Of a stretch of 49,681 nt of DNA, positions 9,102 through 17,834 are shown in pieces. Source of the DNA: Porticoccaceae bacterium. GTDB taxonomy: Bacteria; Pseudomonadota; Gammaproteobacteria; Pseudomonadales; Porticoccaceae. A model generated the notes under the pieces. The model did no database searches and was not told the origin of the DNA. It worked only from the letters and a program-made list of their open reading frames with translations. The stretch's first letter is position 1. Every line of letters starts with the position of its first letter. The stretch is taken from the NCBI GenBank assembly GCA_018663035.1, contig JABJEX010000001.1, positions 1-49,681 of the forward strand, read 5' to 3'. The position numbers and the translations under genes are program-made.

Positions 9102-10017
9102 ATGCTGAAGCTCGCAAAGCAAGCTTGGGGGTTCGGTCGGCCCTGTAGAGGCCCCAGTGTTTCTCTGGCTCGAGTGGGTCGTCGGAGCCCTTCCAGTTTT
9201 CATCAAATGCCTCGAAATAGTAGACCAACACCTGTTCTTTCTCAGCCCACGCCATAAGCTCTTGGTAGTAGCGCTTTTGAAGCTGCTGATTAACATTGTG
9301 ACTGTCTATACCCTGGCCATTGGTTTTAGTGGCCCAGCCAGCTTCGGTAATAATAATCTGCTTATCCGGATAGGCTTGGGCGACAGCATTGTAGTTTTCA
9401 ATGGTATAGGCCATCCCTTCTTCGATTGTTTTGTACTCCCAGACTGGGTAGGTATGAATAGAAATAACATCTAATTCTTCGGCGAGAGGCTTGAGCTTAT
9501 CGAGCCAGGGCACGTAGTTTTCGCAGAAGGTAACAGGATGAGAAACTGCCTGTTTGAGTAGTCTGGCATAGCGAACCAAACTTTCGGTGGTGACCATATG
9601 ATCGGTCCAGCTGACTGAGGCCTCATTGCCAATCGACACCGAGCTAACAATATCCGGATAGGCATTGGTGAGGTCTATCAGCCGCTGTATTTGCAGCTTA
9701 TTGTCTGCTTTGTTGGCCAGTAACTGCTCTGGCGGATAAACACCGCCCCAGGGGCACTCGGGATTGTCGACCTCGGCAGTGATGTAGGCCCCCAACATAA
9801 CATCAAATGCCATACCTTCATTTTTAATGACCGCGAGAACGGTTTCTGAGTGGGCGTCGCTGGCATACAGGCGCAGCGATTGCCACTGCCCCTGTAAGAT
9901 TACTAGATCCTGTCTCACCTGCTGGTAAGAAGGGATCTCTCCTGACTCGGGACTCTGGCCATCTCGATAGCCGGAGTAACAGATCGCTTTGCTAAAGGGT
10001 AAGATTTTAGTTGTCAT
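9100..10017 (-). CDS. Cytoplasmic GH17 family beta-1,3-glucan hydrolase/transglycosylase
   Basis: The 305-residue protein is essentially a bare GH17 TIM barrel without a signal peptide. The acid/base Glu is E132 in SIGNEA, and the nucleophile is E225 in IITEAGW. The final barrel strand reads YYFEAFDENWKG and is followed by WGLYRADRTPK, as in bacterial GH17 enzymes. Known GH17 members cleave or transglycosylate beta-1,3-glucans. The absence of a secretion signal suggests action on imported oligosaccharides or on an intracellular primer (inference). Its start overlaps the stop of the preceding GH17 gene by four bases (ATGA), which points to translational coupling and perhaps a two-enzyme unit. 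Confidence 0.85.
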   Translation of the reverse strand: MTTKILPFSKAICYSGYRDGQSPESGEIPSYQQVRQDLVILQGQWQSLRLYASDAHSETVLAVIKNEGMAFDVMLGAYITAEVDNPECPWGGVYPPEQLLANKADNKLQIQRLIDLTNAYPDIVSSVSIGNEASVSWTDHMVTTESLVRYARLLKQAVSHPVTFCENYVPWLDKLKPLAEELDVISIHTYPVWEYKTIEEGMAYTIENYNAVAQAYPDKQIIITEAGWATKTNGQGIDSHNVNQQLQKRYYQELMAWAEKEQVLVYYFEAFDENWKGSDDPLEPEKHWGLYRADRTPKLALRASA

Positions 10018-10910
10018 GATAGCTGTGAGTATTTTAGTTGTTCGTCTTTATCCCAGAGGCCCCAGAAAGCACCTACATCACCCTCTGCGCCCACTTTCCA
10101 AGATTCATCAAACGATGAAAAGTAAAAAATATCAATATCGTCTGTCTGTCCCCAGTGCTGAGTATTTAAAAAATAGCGCACGGCATTTTCTTCCGAAGGT
10201 TCTGCACCGTAAAATTTTTCGCCCTGATTAGGCCAGCCAGTTTCGGTAATAATAACTTTTTTTCCTGCGGCCGCAGCCACCGTTCTGCGATACATATCTT
10301 TCATATAAAGCAGGGAGTATTCAATGGCACAGCCTTCCCAGAAAGGGTAGCAGTTGGCCAGAATCACATCGCAGGCCTCGGTGATGGCCGGGCGATCCTC
10401 AAATTCATAGTAGGCATCAACGTAGCCAAGGGGAGTGTCTGGCAGGGCCTCTTTTACCCTGGCGATATACTCAAGCAGCTGCTCTTCGCTAAGGTCTTTG
10501 CGATACATCACTTCGTTGCCCACAGCGGCAATATCGACCAGTCCCGCCTTGGCGAGCCTAATCAAGCCGGCGATTTCCTGTTCATTCTTCTCTAAGTCAT
10601 CGCCCAGCCAGGCGCCCACCAGAGTTTTCAGCCCCATATCTTTGGCGACAGTAGGAATCAGATCATTACCCTGACAGCAAGAAAAAGAGCGCACCCATTT
10701 AACGTGTGGTTTGAGTATCGCCATACGGCGCTCTACCTGTTCGCGGCTAAGTTCATCCCCGGGCTCCTGGCCCTCTTCGTAGGCGCTAAAGCCAATCCCA
10801 TGCATGCCGCTATCAAGATAGCTGTAAAAGTACTCTTTAAGCTGTTGCTTGCTAACTGCAGACGAATCTATCCCAGATAGGGACATTACTTTATCTTTTC
10901 TCTTAGACAT
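10014..10910 (-). CDS. Second cytoplasmic GH17 family enzyme
   Basis: The 298-residue protein is another signal-less GH17 barrel. E133 in AVGNEV is the expected acid/base, and E223 in IITETGWP is the expected nucleophile. FYFSSFDESWKVG precedes a WGLWDKD block at the C-terminus. It is clearly diverged from its downstream partner, so the pair is not a recent duplication. Several substrate-cleft segments differ, and the two may split hydrolysis and transglycosylation or chain-length ranges (inference). An alternative ATG at codon 9 (10886) cannot be excluded, since neither start has a strong Shine-Dalgarno sequence. It heads a two-gene reverse unit and is divergent from the phosphorylase gene. 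Confidence 0.83.
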   Translation of the reverse strand: MSKRKDKVMSLSGIDSSAVSKQQLKEYFYSYLDSGMHGIGFSAYEEGQEPGDELSREQVERRMAILKPHVKWVRSFSCCQGNDLIPTVAKDMGLKTLVGAWLGDDLEKNEQEIAGLIRLAKAGLVDIAAVGNEVMYRKDLSEEQLLEYIARVKEALPDTPLGYVDAYYEFEDRPAITEACDVILANCYPFWEGCAIEYSLLYMKDMYRRTVAAAAGKKVIITETGWPNQGEKFYGAEPSEENAVRYFLNTQHWGQTDDIDIFYFSSFDESWKVGAEGDVGAFWGLWDKDEQLKYSQLS

Positions 10911-11299
10911 TCGGCGTTATAAACCTTTGAAATATTGGCCAAACAAAGCTTGTTAATCCCAGCTGACGAGGTTGCTTCTAGGTGCAGATTGCAACCGTTC
11001 AGTGGACTGTAGTTGAGCTCTGCTGGATGATTAATAAATGTTGCGACAGGTTAAAATGCTACCTGACCCTTGAATAACTTACAACGAACCCAAGACCCAT
11101 TCCATCTCGGTGAACCGGCCTATTAACTCATTAGGATCCCCGCGGTGTTGCGTAAAAAAGGGTATGACATTAGGATACCGGCCGCTTAAAATTGAATTCA
11201 AGCCCCTGTAGGCACTGGGCTGGGCGTCCGTCAGCACAACGGGTGTCCGACATCTTGGAGTTTCCAGGTGATATTAAAATTGCAATATTTAGGGTAATC
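10911..11299. other. Divergent regulatory region of GH17 pair and phosphorylase
   Basis: The 389-bp gap between the divergent GH17 operon and the phosphorylase gene shows no convincing coding frame. A TTG-initiated extension of the phosphorylase frame from 11192 is open but has no ribosome-binding site and looks non-native. A plausible promoter lies at 11148-11176. I could not identify a repressor palindrome. Confidence 0.5.
11148..11176 (+). promoter_or_regulatory. Candidate sigma-70 promoter of the phosphorylase gene
   Basis: TTGCGT (11148-11153) and TAGGAT (11171-11176) are separated by 17 bases, which would start transcription about 115 bases ahead of the ATG at 11300. Match to consensus is moderate. 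Confidence 0.35.
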
Positions 11300-14200
11300 A
11301 TGACTCAGAAATCTATTCATATCGGGAATCAGCTGGTACAGGGTGGCGATCAGAGCGTCTCTGGTGAATACGTTAACATCAAAGGTGAGGAATTTTACAA
11401 AATCGCCAACTATGACCAGATGAAAGACTTTTTTATCAGCGTTGTTAGCGATTCAAATCACTGGATGTTTATCTCTACTCGCGGTGGTCTTTCGGCCGGT
11501 AGAGTAGATGCGCAGAGTGCGTTGTTCCCCTATTACACTGATGACAAAATCAGTGATTCGTCGCCTTTTACCGGCAGCAGAACTATTGCTCTGGTCACCT
11601 CAGGTGATAAGACCTCCCTGTGGGAGCCGCTATCTGAGCAGTATGCTGGTGTTTATAACATCAGCAGGAACCTGTACAAAAATGTCTTCGGCGACAAGCT
11701 GATCTTTGAAGAGATAAATCATGATCTGGGACTGAGCTACAGCTACGCCTGGCGCACCTCGGATAGGTTTGGTTTTGTAAAGACAGCTACCCTAGCTAAT
11801 AACAGCGGCCAGTCAGTCAGTGTGGATATTCTCGACGGTATAGAAAATCTGATTCCGTTCGGTGTTGAGTCCGATGTGCAAAACTCCCTGAGCTGTCTGG
11901 TGGATGCCTACAAGAAAAACGAACTTCAGGCAGACACAGGTCTAGGTCTGTACAGCATGAGCTCGATTCTGGTAGATCGCGCCGAGCCCAGTGAAGCTCT
12001 GTCGGCCTCTGTGGCCTGGTCTGTGGGTATGCCTGGTGCTGTCAAACTAATCTCTTCAGTTCAGCTGGATGCATTTCGTAAAGGCCAGAGATTAGATCAA
12101 GAAACCGATGTGCGCGGCCGGCGCGGTGCGTACTTTGTCAATGGTACTCTAACGGTTGCCCCCGGAGCAGAGCACAGCTGGAGCATTGTTGCCGATGTTA
12201 ATCAGGGCCCGGCAGATGTGCGTGAACTAAACGCCTACATCAACAGCCATGCTGACATAGCGCAGGATATCGAAGACGACATAGCCTTGGGTTCGCTAAA
12301 TCTGGCGCGCATTGTTGGCACATCCGATGGCTTGCAGGTGACCGAAGATCGCCTGAGCGCCAATCACCACTTTGCCAATGTACTATTTAATGTGATGCGC
12401 GGCGGCCTGTTTGTGGACAATTACACTGTCGACAAGGCCGATCTAATAAGTTTTGTTAAAGGCTTTAACCTAGTTGAGTATCAGAACTCGGCAAGCTTTT
12501 TTGACGCACTTGAAGATAGCTTTCACTACAGCGACCTTATTGCCGGCGCTGAACAAACCAATAATGCGAGCTTGCAGCGCCTTTGCATGGAGTATCTGCC
12601 ACTGTCCTTTAGCCGCCGCCACGGTGATCCGTCGCGGCCCTGGAACAAGTTTGCTATTCAGGTGAAAAAGGACGATGGCTCTCAGCTACTTAACTTTGAA
12701 GGCAACTGGCGAGACATTTTCCAGAACTGGGAAGCCCTGAGTTTTTCGATTCCCAACTATGTTGAATCCATGATCAGCAAGTTTGTTAACGCCTCCACTG
12801 CTGATGGCTACAACCCCTATCGTATTACCAAAGCCGGTATCGATTGGGAGAAGCCCGAGCCTCACGATCCCTGGGCCAATATCGGCTACTGGGGTGACCA
12901 TCAAATTATTTACCTACTGAAATTCTTGGAGCTGTCCAACGATTACCATCCCGGCACCCTCAAGAAATTTCTCACAGCAGATTTATTCTGCTACGCCAAT
13001 GTTCCCTACCGTATCAAAGATTATGAGGCGCTACTAAAAGACCCTCACAACACCATTGATTTTGATGAGGAGCTAGACGCACTTATTGATCAGCGCGTTG
13101 CCGCCGTTGGTGCAGATGGCCGACTGATCTGGGACAAAAATGATTCCGTCTACACTGTCAACCTGACTGAAAAACTGTTGGCAACAGTACTGGCCAAACT
13201 GGCTAACTTTATTCCAGAAGCTGGTATCTGGATGAACACCCAGCGTCCAGAATGGAACGATGCCAACAATGCACTGGTAGGCTACGGCGTATCTATGGTA
13301 ACTCTGTACTACACCAGACGCTTTCAGCAGTATCTGCTCGATCTGTTCTCAGAGGTAGAGTTTGATCAGGTAGAGATTTCTAAAGAGCTGGTTGAGCTAC
13401 TCAACAGTATTAACCAGACCTTTGAAGATAATGTCCATTTGCTCGAGGGCGAGATAAGCAACACTGATCGCCGACTAATACTGGATCGTCTGGGTCGGGC
13501 CGCCGACGCCTTCCGCGCTGGTATCTACAGCGATGGTTTTGCCGGTGAGCGAGTGGCTGTTGAGACTTCCAAGTTGATTGCCTTCTGCCAGACTTCTCTG
13601 ACATTTATTGATCACAGCATTCGAGCCAACCGTCGCCAAGACGGCCTCTATCATGCTTATAATCTAATGACAGCCACTGAAGACGGGGTAGAGATTACCT
13701 ATTTGTACGAGATGCTTGAGGGACAGGTAGCTGTGCTGAGCTCTGGTTATCTAAGCCCTGAAGAGTCGCTGGCTGTGTTAGAGGCGCTGCGAAAATCCGC
13801 GCTATATACAGAGCGCCAAAATTCATACCTGCTCTATCCAGACCGCGAGCTGAGTAGGTTTATGGATAAAAATATAATTCCACAGGCAGACATGCAACGC
13901 TCAGCTTTGTTGCAAGCCCTTGTGGCTGCCGGTGATAGCAGTCTGATTGAGTCTAATTCAGAGGGTGGTTATCACTTTAATGGCGCCTTTAATAATGTGC
14001 TAAGTGCTCAGGCGGCTATGCAGTCCTTGGCTGAAAACGGCTATGCCGATTTGGTGGCAAAGGATCAGGCTTTGGTCGAGGAGATATTTGAATCTGTCTT
14101 TAATCATCGCCAGTTCACTGGTCGCTCTGGCGGCATGTACGCCTACGAGGGGCTGGGTTCAATCTACTGGCATATGGTATCCAAGCTGCTTCTAGCAGCA

Positions 14201-14764
14201 CTGGAGAACTTTCAGAAAGGTCTTCAGCACAATAGCAGTGCCCAGACCATGGGTCGCTTGGCAGATTGCTATTTTGATATTCGCTCTGGGATTGGCTTTA
14301 ACAAAACTCCAGACAACTACGGTGCCTTCCCCACAGATCCATACTCCCATACGCCTGGTTTTGCTGGTGCCAAACAGCCTGGTATGACTGGTCAGGTGAA
14401 GGAAGAGGTTATTGCTCGCTTGCAAGAACTGGGTGTTTCGGTGGTCAATGGTGCGGTTACCTTTAACCCCTTTATCCTGAGAAAGTCTGAGTTTCTCTCA
14501 GGATCGGATGCGCTGGTCTACTTCGATATTTATGGCGAGCAGCAAACACTGCCTCTACAAGCTGGCCAGCTGGGCTTTACCTACTGTCAGGTGCCGGTGG
14601 TCTACAGCCTGGCAGAGCAGACCTCGATTGAGCTGAGCTTTGCAGATGGCAGCAGTAAAAGCATCGCAGGAAATAGCATTGCCTCAGACCTATCGATGGC
14701 TATATTCGACAAAAAGGGCACAGTCAAAGAAATCCATGTGGCACTGCAGCCCGGGCTTGAATAA
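11300..14764 (+). CDS. GH149-like beta-1,3-oligoglucan phosphorylase (GH94/GH149/GH161 superfamily)
   Basis: The 1154-residue protein has no signal peptide and follows the layout of large inverting disaccharide/oligosaccharide phosphorylases. The N-terminal half contains beta-sandwich material (GDQSVSGEYVNIKGEEFYKI, SDSNHWMFISTRGGLSAGR). The central part is helical and includes an NIGYWGDHQIIYLLKFLEL block around D533, a candidate for the catalytic-acid neighbourhood. A long C-terminal region follows. Length and surroundings (three GH17 genes and a sugar symporter) suggest family GH149, which converts beta-1,3-oligoglucan plus phosphate to glucose 1-phosphate; GH161 or a GH94 relative are alternatives. 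AGGG at 11291-11294 supports the ATG at 11300. A strong terminator follows, so it is probably transcribed alone. Confidence 0.62.
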   Translation: MTQKSIHIGNQLVQGGDQSVSGEYVNIKGEEFYKIANYDQMKDFFISVVSDSNHWMFISTRGGLSAGRVDAQSALFPYYTDDKISDSSPFTGSRTIALVTSGDKTSLWEPLSEQYAGVYNISRNLYKNVFGDKLIFEEINHDLGLSYSYAWRTSDRFGFVKTATLANNSGQSVSVDILDGIENLIPFGVESDVQNSLSCLVDAYKKNELQADTGLGLYSMSSILVDRAEPSEALSASVAWSVGMPGAVKLISSVQLDAFRKGQRLDQETDVRGRRGAYFVNGTLTVAPGAEHSWSIVADVNQGPADVRELNAYINSHADIAQDIEDDIALGSLNLARIVGTSDGLQVTEDRLSANHHFANVLFNVMRGGLFVDNYTVDKADLISFVKGFNLVEYQNSASFFDALEDSFHYSDLIAGAEQTNNASLQRLCMEYLPLSFSRRHGDPSRPWNKFAIQVKKDDGSQLLNFEGNWRDIFQNWEALSFSIPNYVESMISKFVNASTADGYNPYRITKAGIDWEKPEPHDPWANIGYWGDHQIIYLLKFLELSNDYHPGTLKKFLTADLFCYANVPYRIKDYEALLKDPHNTIDFDEELDALIDQRVAAVGADGRLIWDKNDSVYTVNLTEKLLATVLAKLANFIPEAGIWMNTQRPEWNDANNALVGYGVSMVTLYYTRRFQQYLLDLFSEVEFDQVEISKELVELLNSINQTFEDNVHLLEGEISNTDRRLILDRLGRAADAFRAGIYSDGFAGERVAVETSKLIAFCQTSLTFIDHSIRANRRQDGLYHAYNLMTATEDGVEITYLYEMLEGQVAVLSSGYLSPEESLAVLEALRKSALYTERQNSYLLYPDRELSRFMDKNIIPQADMQRSALLQALVAAGDSSLIESNSEGGYHFNGAFNNVLSAQAAMQSLAENGYADLVAKDQALVEEIFESVFNHRQFTGRSGGMYAYEGLGSIYWHMVSKLLLAALENFQKGLQHNSSAQTMGRLADCYFDIRSGIGFNKTPDNYGAFPTDPYSHTPGFAGAKQPGMTGQVKEEVIARLQELGVSVVNGAVTFNPFILRKSEFLSGSDALVYFDIYGEQQTLPLQAGQLGFTYCQVPVVYSLAEQTSIELSFADGSSKSIAGNSIASDLSMAIFDKKGTVKEIHVALQPGLE

Positions 14765-14800
14765 TAGTTAGGGGGCAGTCTGCCCTACAGCAAGCCACAA

Positions 14801-14830
14801 AAAAGCCGCCTAATCAGGCGGCTTTTTTTA
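14801..14830. terminator. Bidirectional intrinsic terminator
   Basis: AAGCCGCCT (14803-14811) pairs with AGGCGGCTT (14816-14824) around AATC, with A and T runs on the two flanks. It separates the convergent phosphorylase and symporter genes. Confidence 0.92.
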
Positions 14831-14860
14831 TTAACCAGATTAGTCAGCAGACTGTTTGCG

Positions 14861-16315
14861 CTACTTGGCGGCCGCTGCCCGTGCATCCAGTTGAGCGCGG
14901 ATCTCATTGGCTTTTTGTTCATCTAAGTCATAGCTGCGCATAACGAAAATGGCGATACTGGTACCAATGCAGGGGATCACAATATAGCTGAGACGCAGTA
15001 GGGCCAGAGTTTCGTCGCTCTGTACAGCCACATTTTGGTCAAAGCCAATCAGGCTTAGTATCAGACCCGAGCCAGCACCGGCTACAGCGGCACCGAACTT
15101 CACCATCCACCAGTAAATCGCACCAAAGGTACCTTCACGACGCTCGCCTGTCTCCAGTTCATCCATATCACAGATATCTGCAGTCATAGACATCATGATG
15201 GTAAACAGTCCACCAATGCCAAAGGCAAACAGTGGAAGAGGTAAAAACATCATCCAGGGGTTCGCTGGAGAGAAACCCCACCACAGCAGAATATAACCGA
15301 GCAGAGACACTGACTGAGAGACGATAAAGGTGTTCAGCTTGCCATAGGTCTGTGCACACCAGTTAACCACGGGGATTACCAAAAAGCAGGTAAACAGTGC
15401 GCCCACAGAGCCAAACAATGTTGGCCAGACGCCAGCGACAACCGGGTCACCAGCGTTCATGTAGTAAACAATAATAAACCAAGAAAAAGCTGCGATAACC
15501 TGAAAGGCATTAAACACCAAGAAGGTGGCCAGACAGATTTTTCGGAAGGCACTGTTGCGCAGGGTAGTCATGATGCCTCTGCCGAAATCCCGAACACTGT
15601 CCATCAATGTGCCATCGTTCACGGCCGATGTGCTGCTATCCTCAGCGGTATTGTTAAAGGTACAGAAGATTGCTGGTACCAGAGCTAGACTCATGCAGAT
15701 GCCGGCTACCCAGATAGATAGGGTTCTTGCACCTTCGGTAGCCGACTCAAACCAATTGGGGTCGTAGAGAATAATCCAGAACCAGGGTGCTATAACCCAG
15801 GCCCACTGGCCAATCCATTGCGCAATGGCCATCAGTCTGGTGCGCTCGTGAAAGTCAGAGCTCATCTCATAGCCCATGGCAACATAGGGCACACTAAAGA
15901 TGGTCATGCCAATCCAAAAAATACTGCACCAGGTGAGAAAGTAATAAAAATTGTACATCTCAGTATTGTCTGCAGACAGCTGCCACATCATCACAAAGGA
16001 GAATCCAGAGATAATGGCGCCTATAAAGACATAGGGTCTGCGCTTGCCCCAGCGTGAGACAGTGTGATCTGAGATATAGCCCATCAGCGGGTCCGTGATG
16101 GCATCAATCAGCTTGGGAATAAGAAAAATTAGCGACCAAAGCAGAGGGCTCATACCAAGGCTTTGTACTAGCAGTACCATAAAGATACCCAGCGCCGCAG
16201 GGAACATCTGATTGGCCAGCATACCAATACCCCAGGCTATCTTCTGATCCAATGGAATTGGCTGGTGGGGACTACTATCCGGGCTAGAGGGCTGAGCTAC
16301 AGTATCTTGAGACAT
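14861..16315 (-). CDS. GPH family (MFS-type) sugar:cation symporter
   Basis: The 484-residue polytopic protein belongs to the glycoside-pentoside-hexuronide:cation symporter family (MelB/LacS type, PF13347). Signature stretches are DAITDPLMGYISDHTVSRWGKRRP in the loop after helix two, and the DICDMDELETGERREGTFGAIYWW block that family members carry before the last helices. It should import di- or oligosaccharides across the inner membrane; the neighbours make beta-1,3-gluco-oligosaccharides the likely cargo (inference). An in-frame GTG at 16327 is possible, but I prefer the ATG at 16315. Neither has an obvious ribosome-binding site. It lies 74 bp downstream of the GH-A gene and may have its own promoter at about 16370. 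Confidence 0.85.
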   Translation of the reverse strand: MSQDTVAQPSSPDSSPHQPIPLDQKIAWGIGMLANQMFPAALGIFMVLLVQSLGMSPLLWSLIFLIPKLIDAITDPLMGYISDHTVSRWGKRRPYVFIGAIISGFSFVMMWQLSADNTEMYNFYYFLTWCSIFWIGMTIFSVPYVAMGYEMSSDFHERTRLMAIAQWIGQWAWVIAPWFWIILYDPNWFESATEGARTLSIWVAGICMSLALVPAIFCTFNNTAEDSSTSAVNDGTLMDSVRDFGRGIMTTLRNSAFRKICLATFLVFNAFQVIAAFSWFIIVYYMNAGDPVVAGVWPTLFGSVGALFTCFLVIPVVNWCAQTYGKLNTFIVSQSVSLLGYILLWWGFSPANPWMMFLPLPLFAFGIGGLFTIMMSMTADICDMDELETGERREGTFGAIYWWMVKFGAAVAGAGSGLILSLIGFDQNVAVQSDETLALLRLSYIVIPCIGTSIAIFVMRSYDLDEQKANEIRAQLDARAAAAK

Positions 16316-16365
16316 AGTTTTTATCACTATTATTATTGGTTGGTGCTGTCTTTATTTAAAGTTGA

Positions 16366-16378
16366 GCAAAGTATAGGG
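16366..16378 (-). promoter_or_regulatory. Promoter-like 13-mer ahead of the sugar symporter gene
   Basis: On the minus strand this reads CCCTATACTTTGC, identical to the -10 region of the secreted GH17 promoter at 17778-17790. It includes a good -10 hexamer TATACT, but the expected -35 (around 16392-16398, overlapping the upstream stop codon) is poor. Confidence 0.4.
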
Positions 16379-16389
16379 AAGCCTCTTAT

Positions 16390-17631
16390 CTAAGTCGTGG
16401 CAGTTTCGACTAAAACGGGCAAATTTGCGGTGGCCGCGCCGCCATATCTATCTAAAACCTGTACAAACAGCCTGTACTCTCCAGCAGCAGGTGCAGGGAA
16501 CATAACATGATCCAGGCTACTATCTCCCTGTTGTTGCCAAACCGTTTCTGGTCGAGGCTCAAAGTCGCCGCCGTCACTCTCCAATGCCTTATCTATCTCT
16601 GGGAGCAGCTCCCAGTGGTAACTAAGGGTTTCTTTATGACCATAGTCGACGGCCACCCTAGCTGGATAGAGGTGGTGTTCTGTTAGATAAATACTGTCAG
16701 GTGCCTGTAGACCATTGATGTCTAAGGATAGTAGTTTTGCTACTGGCTGCTCAGGTGGTCTTTGTGTCCAGACTGTAGACATTACCTGTGCCGATTCTGT
16801 GTGTTGCCCCTGTTCTAAAAATACGCCGTACCAGGTGGGCGTGCGCTCCTGTTTCTGCCCCCAGAGAAATACAAATGAGCCCAGACATTGCTGCTGGTCT
16901 GCAGCGATATAGTCGAGATAGCGCTGCCTATAACAGCCAGCTTTAACCGTGCTGTTAGCTTCAAATGGTCGGTTCCAGTCGGTGCAGGGCGATTCCCAGT
17001 GTCCGGTCGCACCCCATTCGGATACGGTGTAGGCGCCACTAAAATCACTCTGGGAAAGGTAATCCGGTAGCTGATCTATTTCTCCGTAGAGTTGAAATGA
17101 CAGCAGGTCTAGGTCGGGGCAGCGAGCTACCACCAGCTTGATTTCCTTTGGTTCAGCGCCTGCCAGCATAGTTGTAGTGGGGTGATTGGGATCCAGACGA
17201 TGGATCATTTTGGAGATATCATTAACCGCATCCCAGACTTTGGGGTTGCGGTGACGCAGATTCAGTTCGTTGCCTATTCCCCACATTAATAGAGCGGGGT
17301 GATCCCTAAGGGCCATCACATCTTGTTTTATACTTTCTAGCTGCTCGGCCACGGCCTGCTTATCACTGTAATCAAATCCGTGCCTTTCTCGCGCAACATC
17401 CAGCCCCATGCATACCATTAACCCATGCCTGTGAGCTTCATCGAGAATCTCCAATCCTGATTTTTCGCCATTATCTACGCGCCAGGTTCTAAAGGCATTG
17501 CCACCGTAGTCGGCTAGGCTTTCAATGCTTCCCAGCTCAAGCCCTGCGCCTTTTATATAAAAAGGCTTGCCATCGACGCTCAGCTGATAGCGTTGCGCCT
17601 GCTTGGTTAATTCTACTTTGCTTGGTTGCAT
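16390..17631 (-). CDS. Clan GH-A glycoside hydrolase (GH2 TIM-barrel-like) with C-terminal Ig/PKD-like domain
   Basis: The 413-residue protein begins with a short strand and FYIKGAGLELGS, followed by NAFRTWRVDNG, as in GH2-type barrels and related clan GH-A glucanases. E122 in WGIGNELN is the expected acid/base, and E205 in YTVSEWGATGHWE is the expected nucleophile. Residues from about 300 onward are beta-rich and end in GEYRLFVQVLDRYGGAATANLPVLV, like an Ig/PKD module. There is no signal peptide. Exact family is uncertain: GH2-like or one of the newer beta-1,3-glucanase families are candidates. It sits immediately upstream of the sugar symporter on the same strand and probably processes imported beta-glucan oligosaccharides (inference). 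Confidence 0.68.
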   Translation of the reverse strand: MQPSKVELTKQAQRYQLSVDGKPFYIKGAGLELGSIESLADYGGNAFRTWRVDNGEKSGLEILDEAHRHGLMVCMGLDVARERHGFDYSDKQAVAEQLESIKQDVMALRDHPALLMWGIGNELNLRHRNPKVWDAVNDISKMIHRLDPNHPTTTMLAGAEPKEIKLVVARCPDLDLLSFQLYGEIDQLPDYLSQSDFSGAYTVSEWGATGHWESPCTDWNRPFEANSTVKAGCYRQRYLDYIAADQQQCLGSFVFLWGQKQERTPTWYGVFLEQGQHTESAQVMSTVWTQRPPEQPVAKLLSLDINGLQAPDSIYLTEHHLYPARVAVDYGHKETLSYHWELLPEIDKALESDGGDFEPRPETVWQQQGDSSLDHVMFPAPAAGEYRLFVQVLDRYGGAATANLPVLVETATT

Positions 17632-17758
17632 TGACTAATTCTCTGTTGGCGGAAATAACCCCAGAGTTTACTTTAACTGAGTAGCTCGCAGACAGTCCGT
17701 TCATCATCAAAATACCTGCCGTTCGTCGCTAATCTGGCTCTGGGCCAAGCTAGTCGCT

Positions 17759-17786
17759 TTGAAAAACAAATATCGACCCCTATACT
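17759..17786 (+). promoter_or_regulatory. Sigma-70 promoter of the secreted GH17 gene
   Basis: TTGAAA (17759-17764), a 16-base spacer and TATACT (17781-17786) give a strong match, placing transcription start near 17793 and a leader of about 40 bases. The -10 element lies in a 13-mer shared with the symporter upstream region. Confidence 0.6.
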
Positions 17787-17834
17787 TTGCGCAAAAATAA
17801 ACCGCAAGCTGTTCATCTATAGGAAGATCCAACC

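Noticed and set aside
11192-11299. N-terminal extension of the phosphorylase from a TTG codon
   Set aside because: No ribosome-binding site at the TTG, unusual residue composition, and a good AGGG-ATG combination at 11291-11302.
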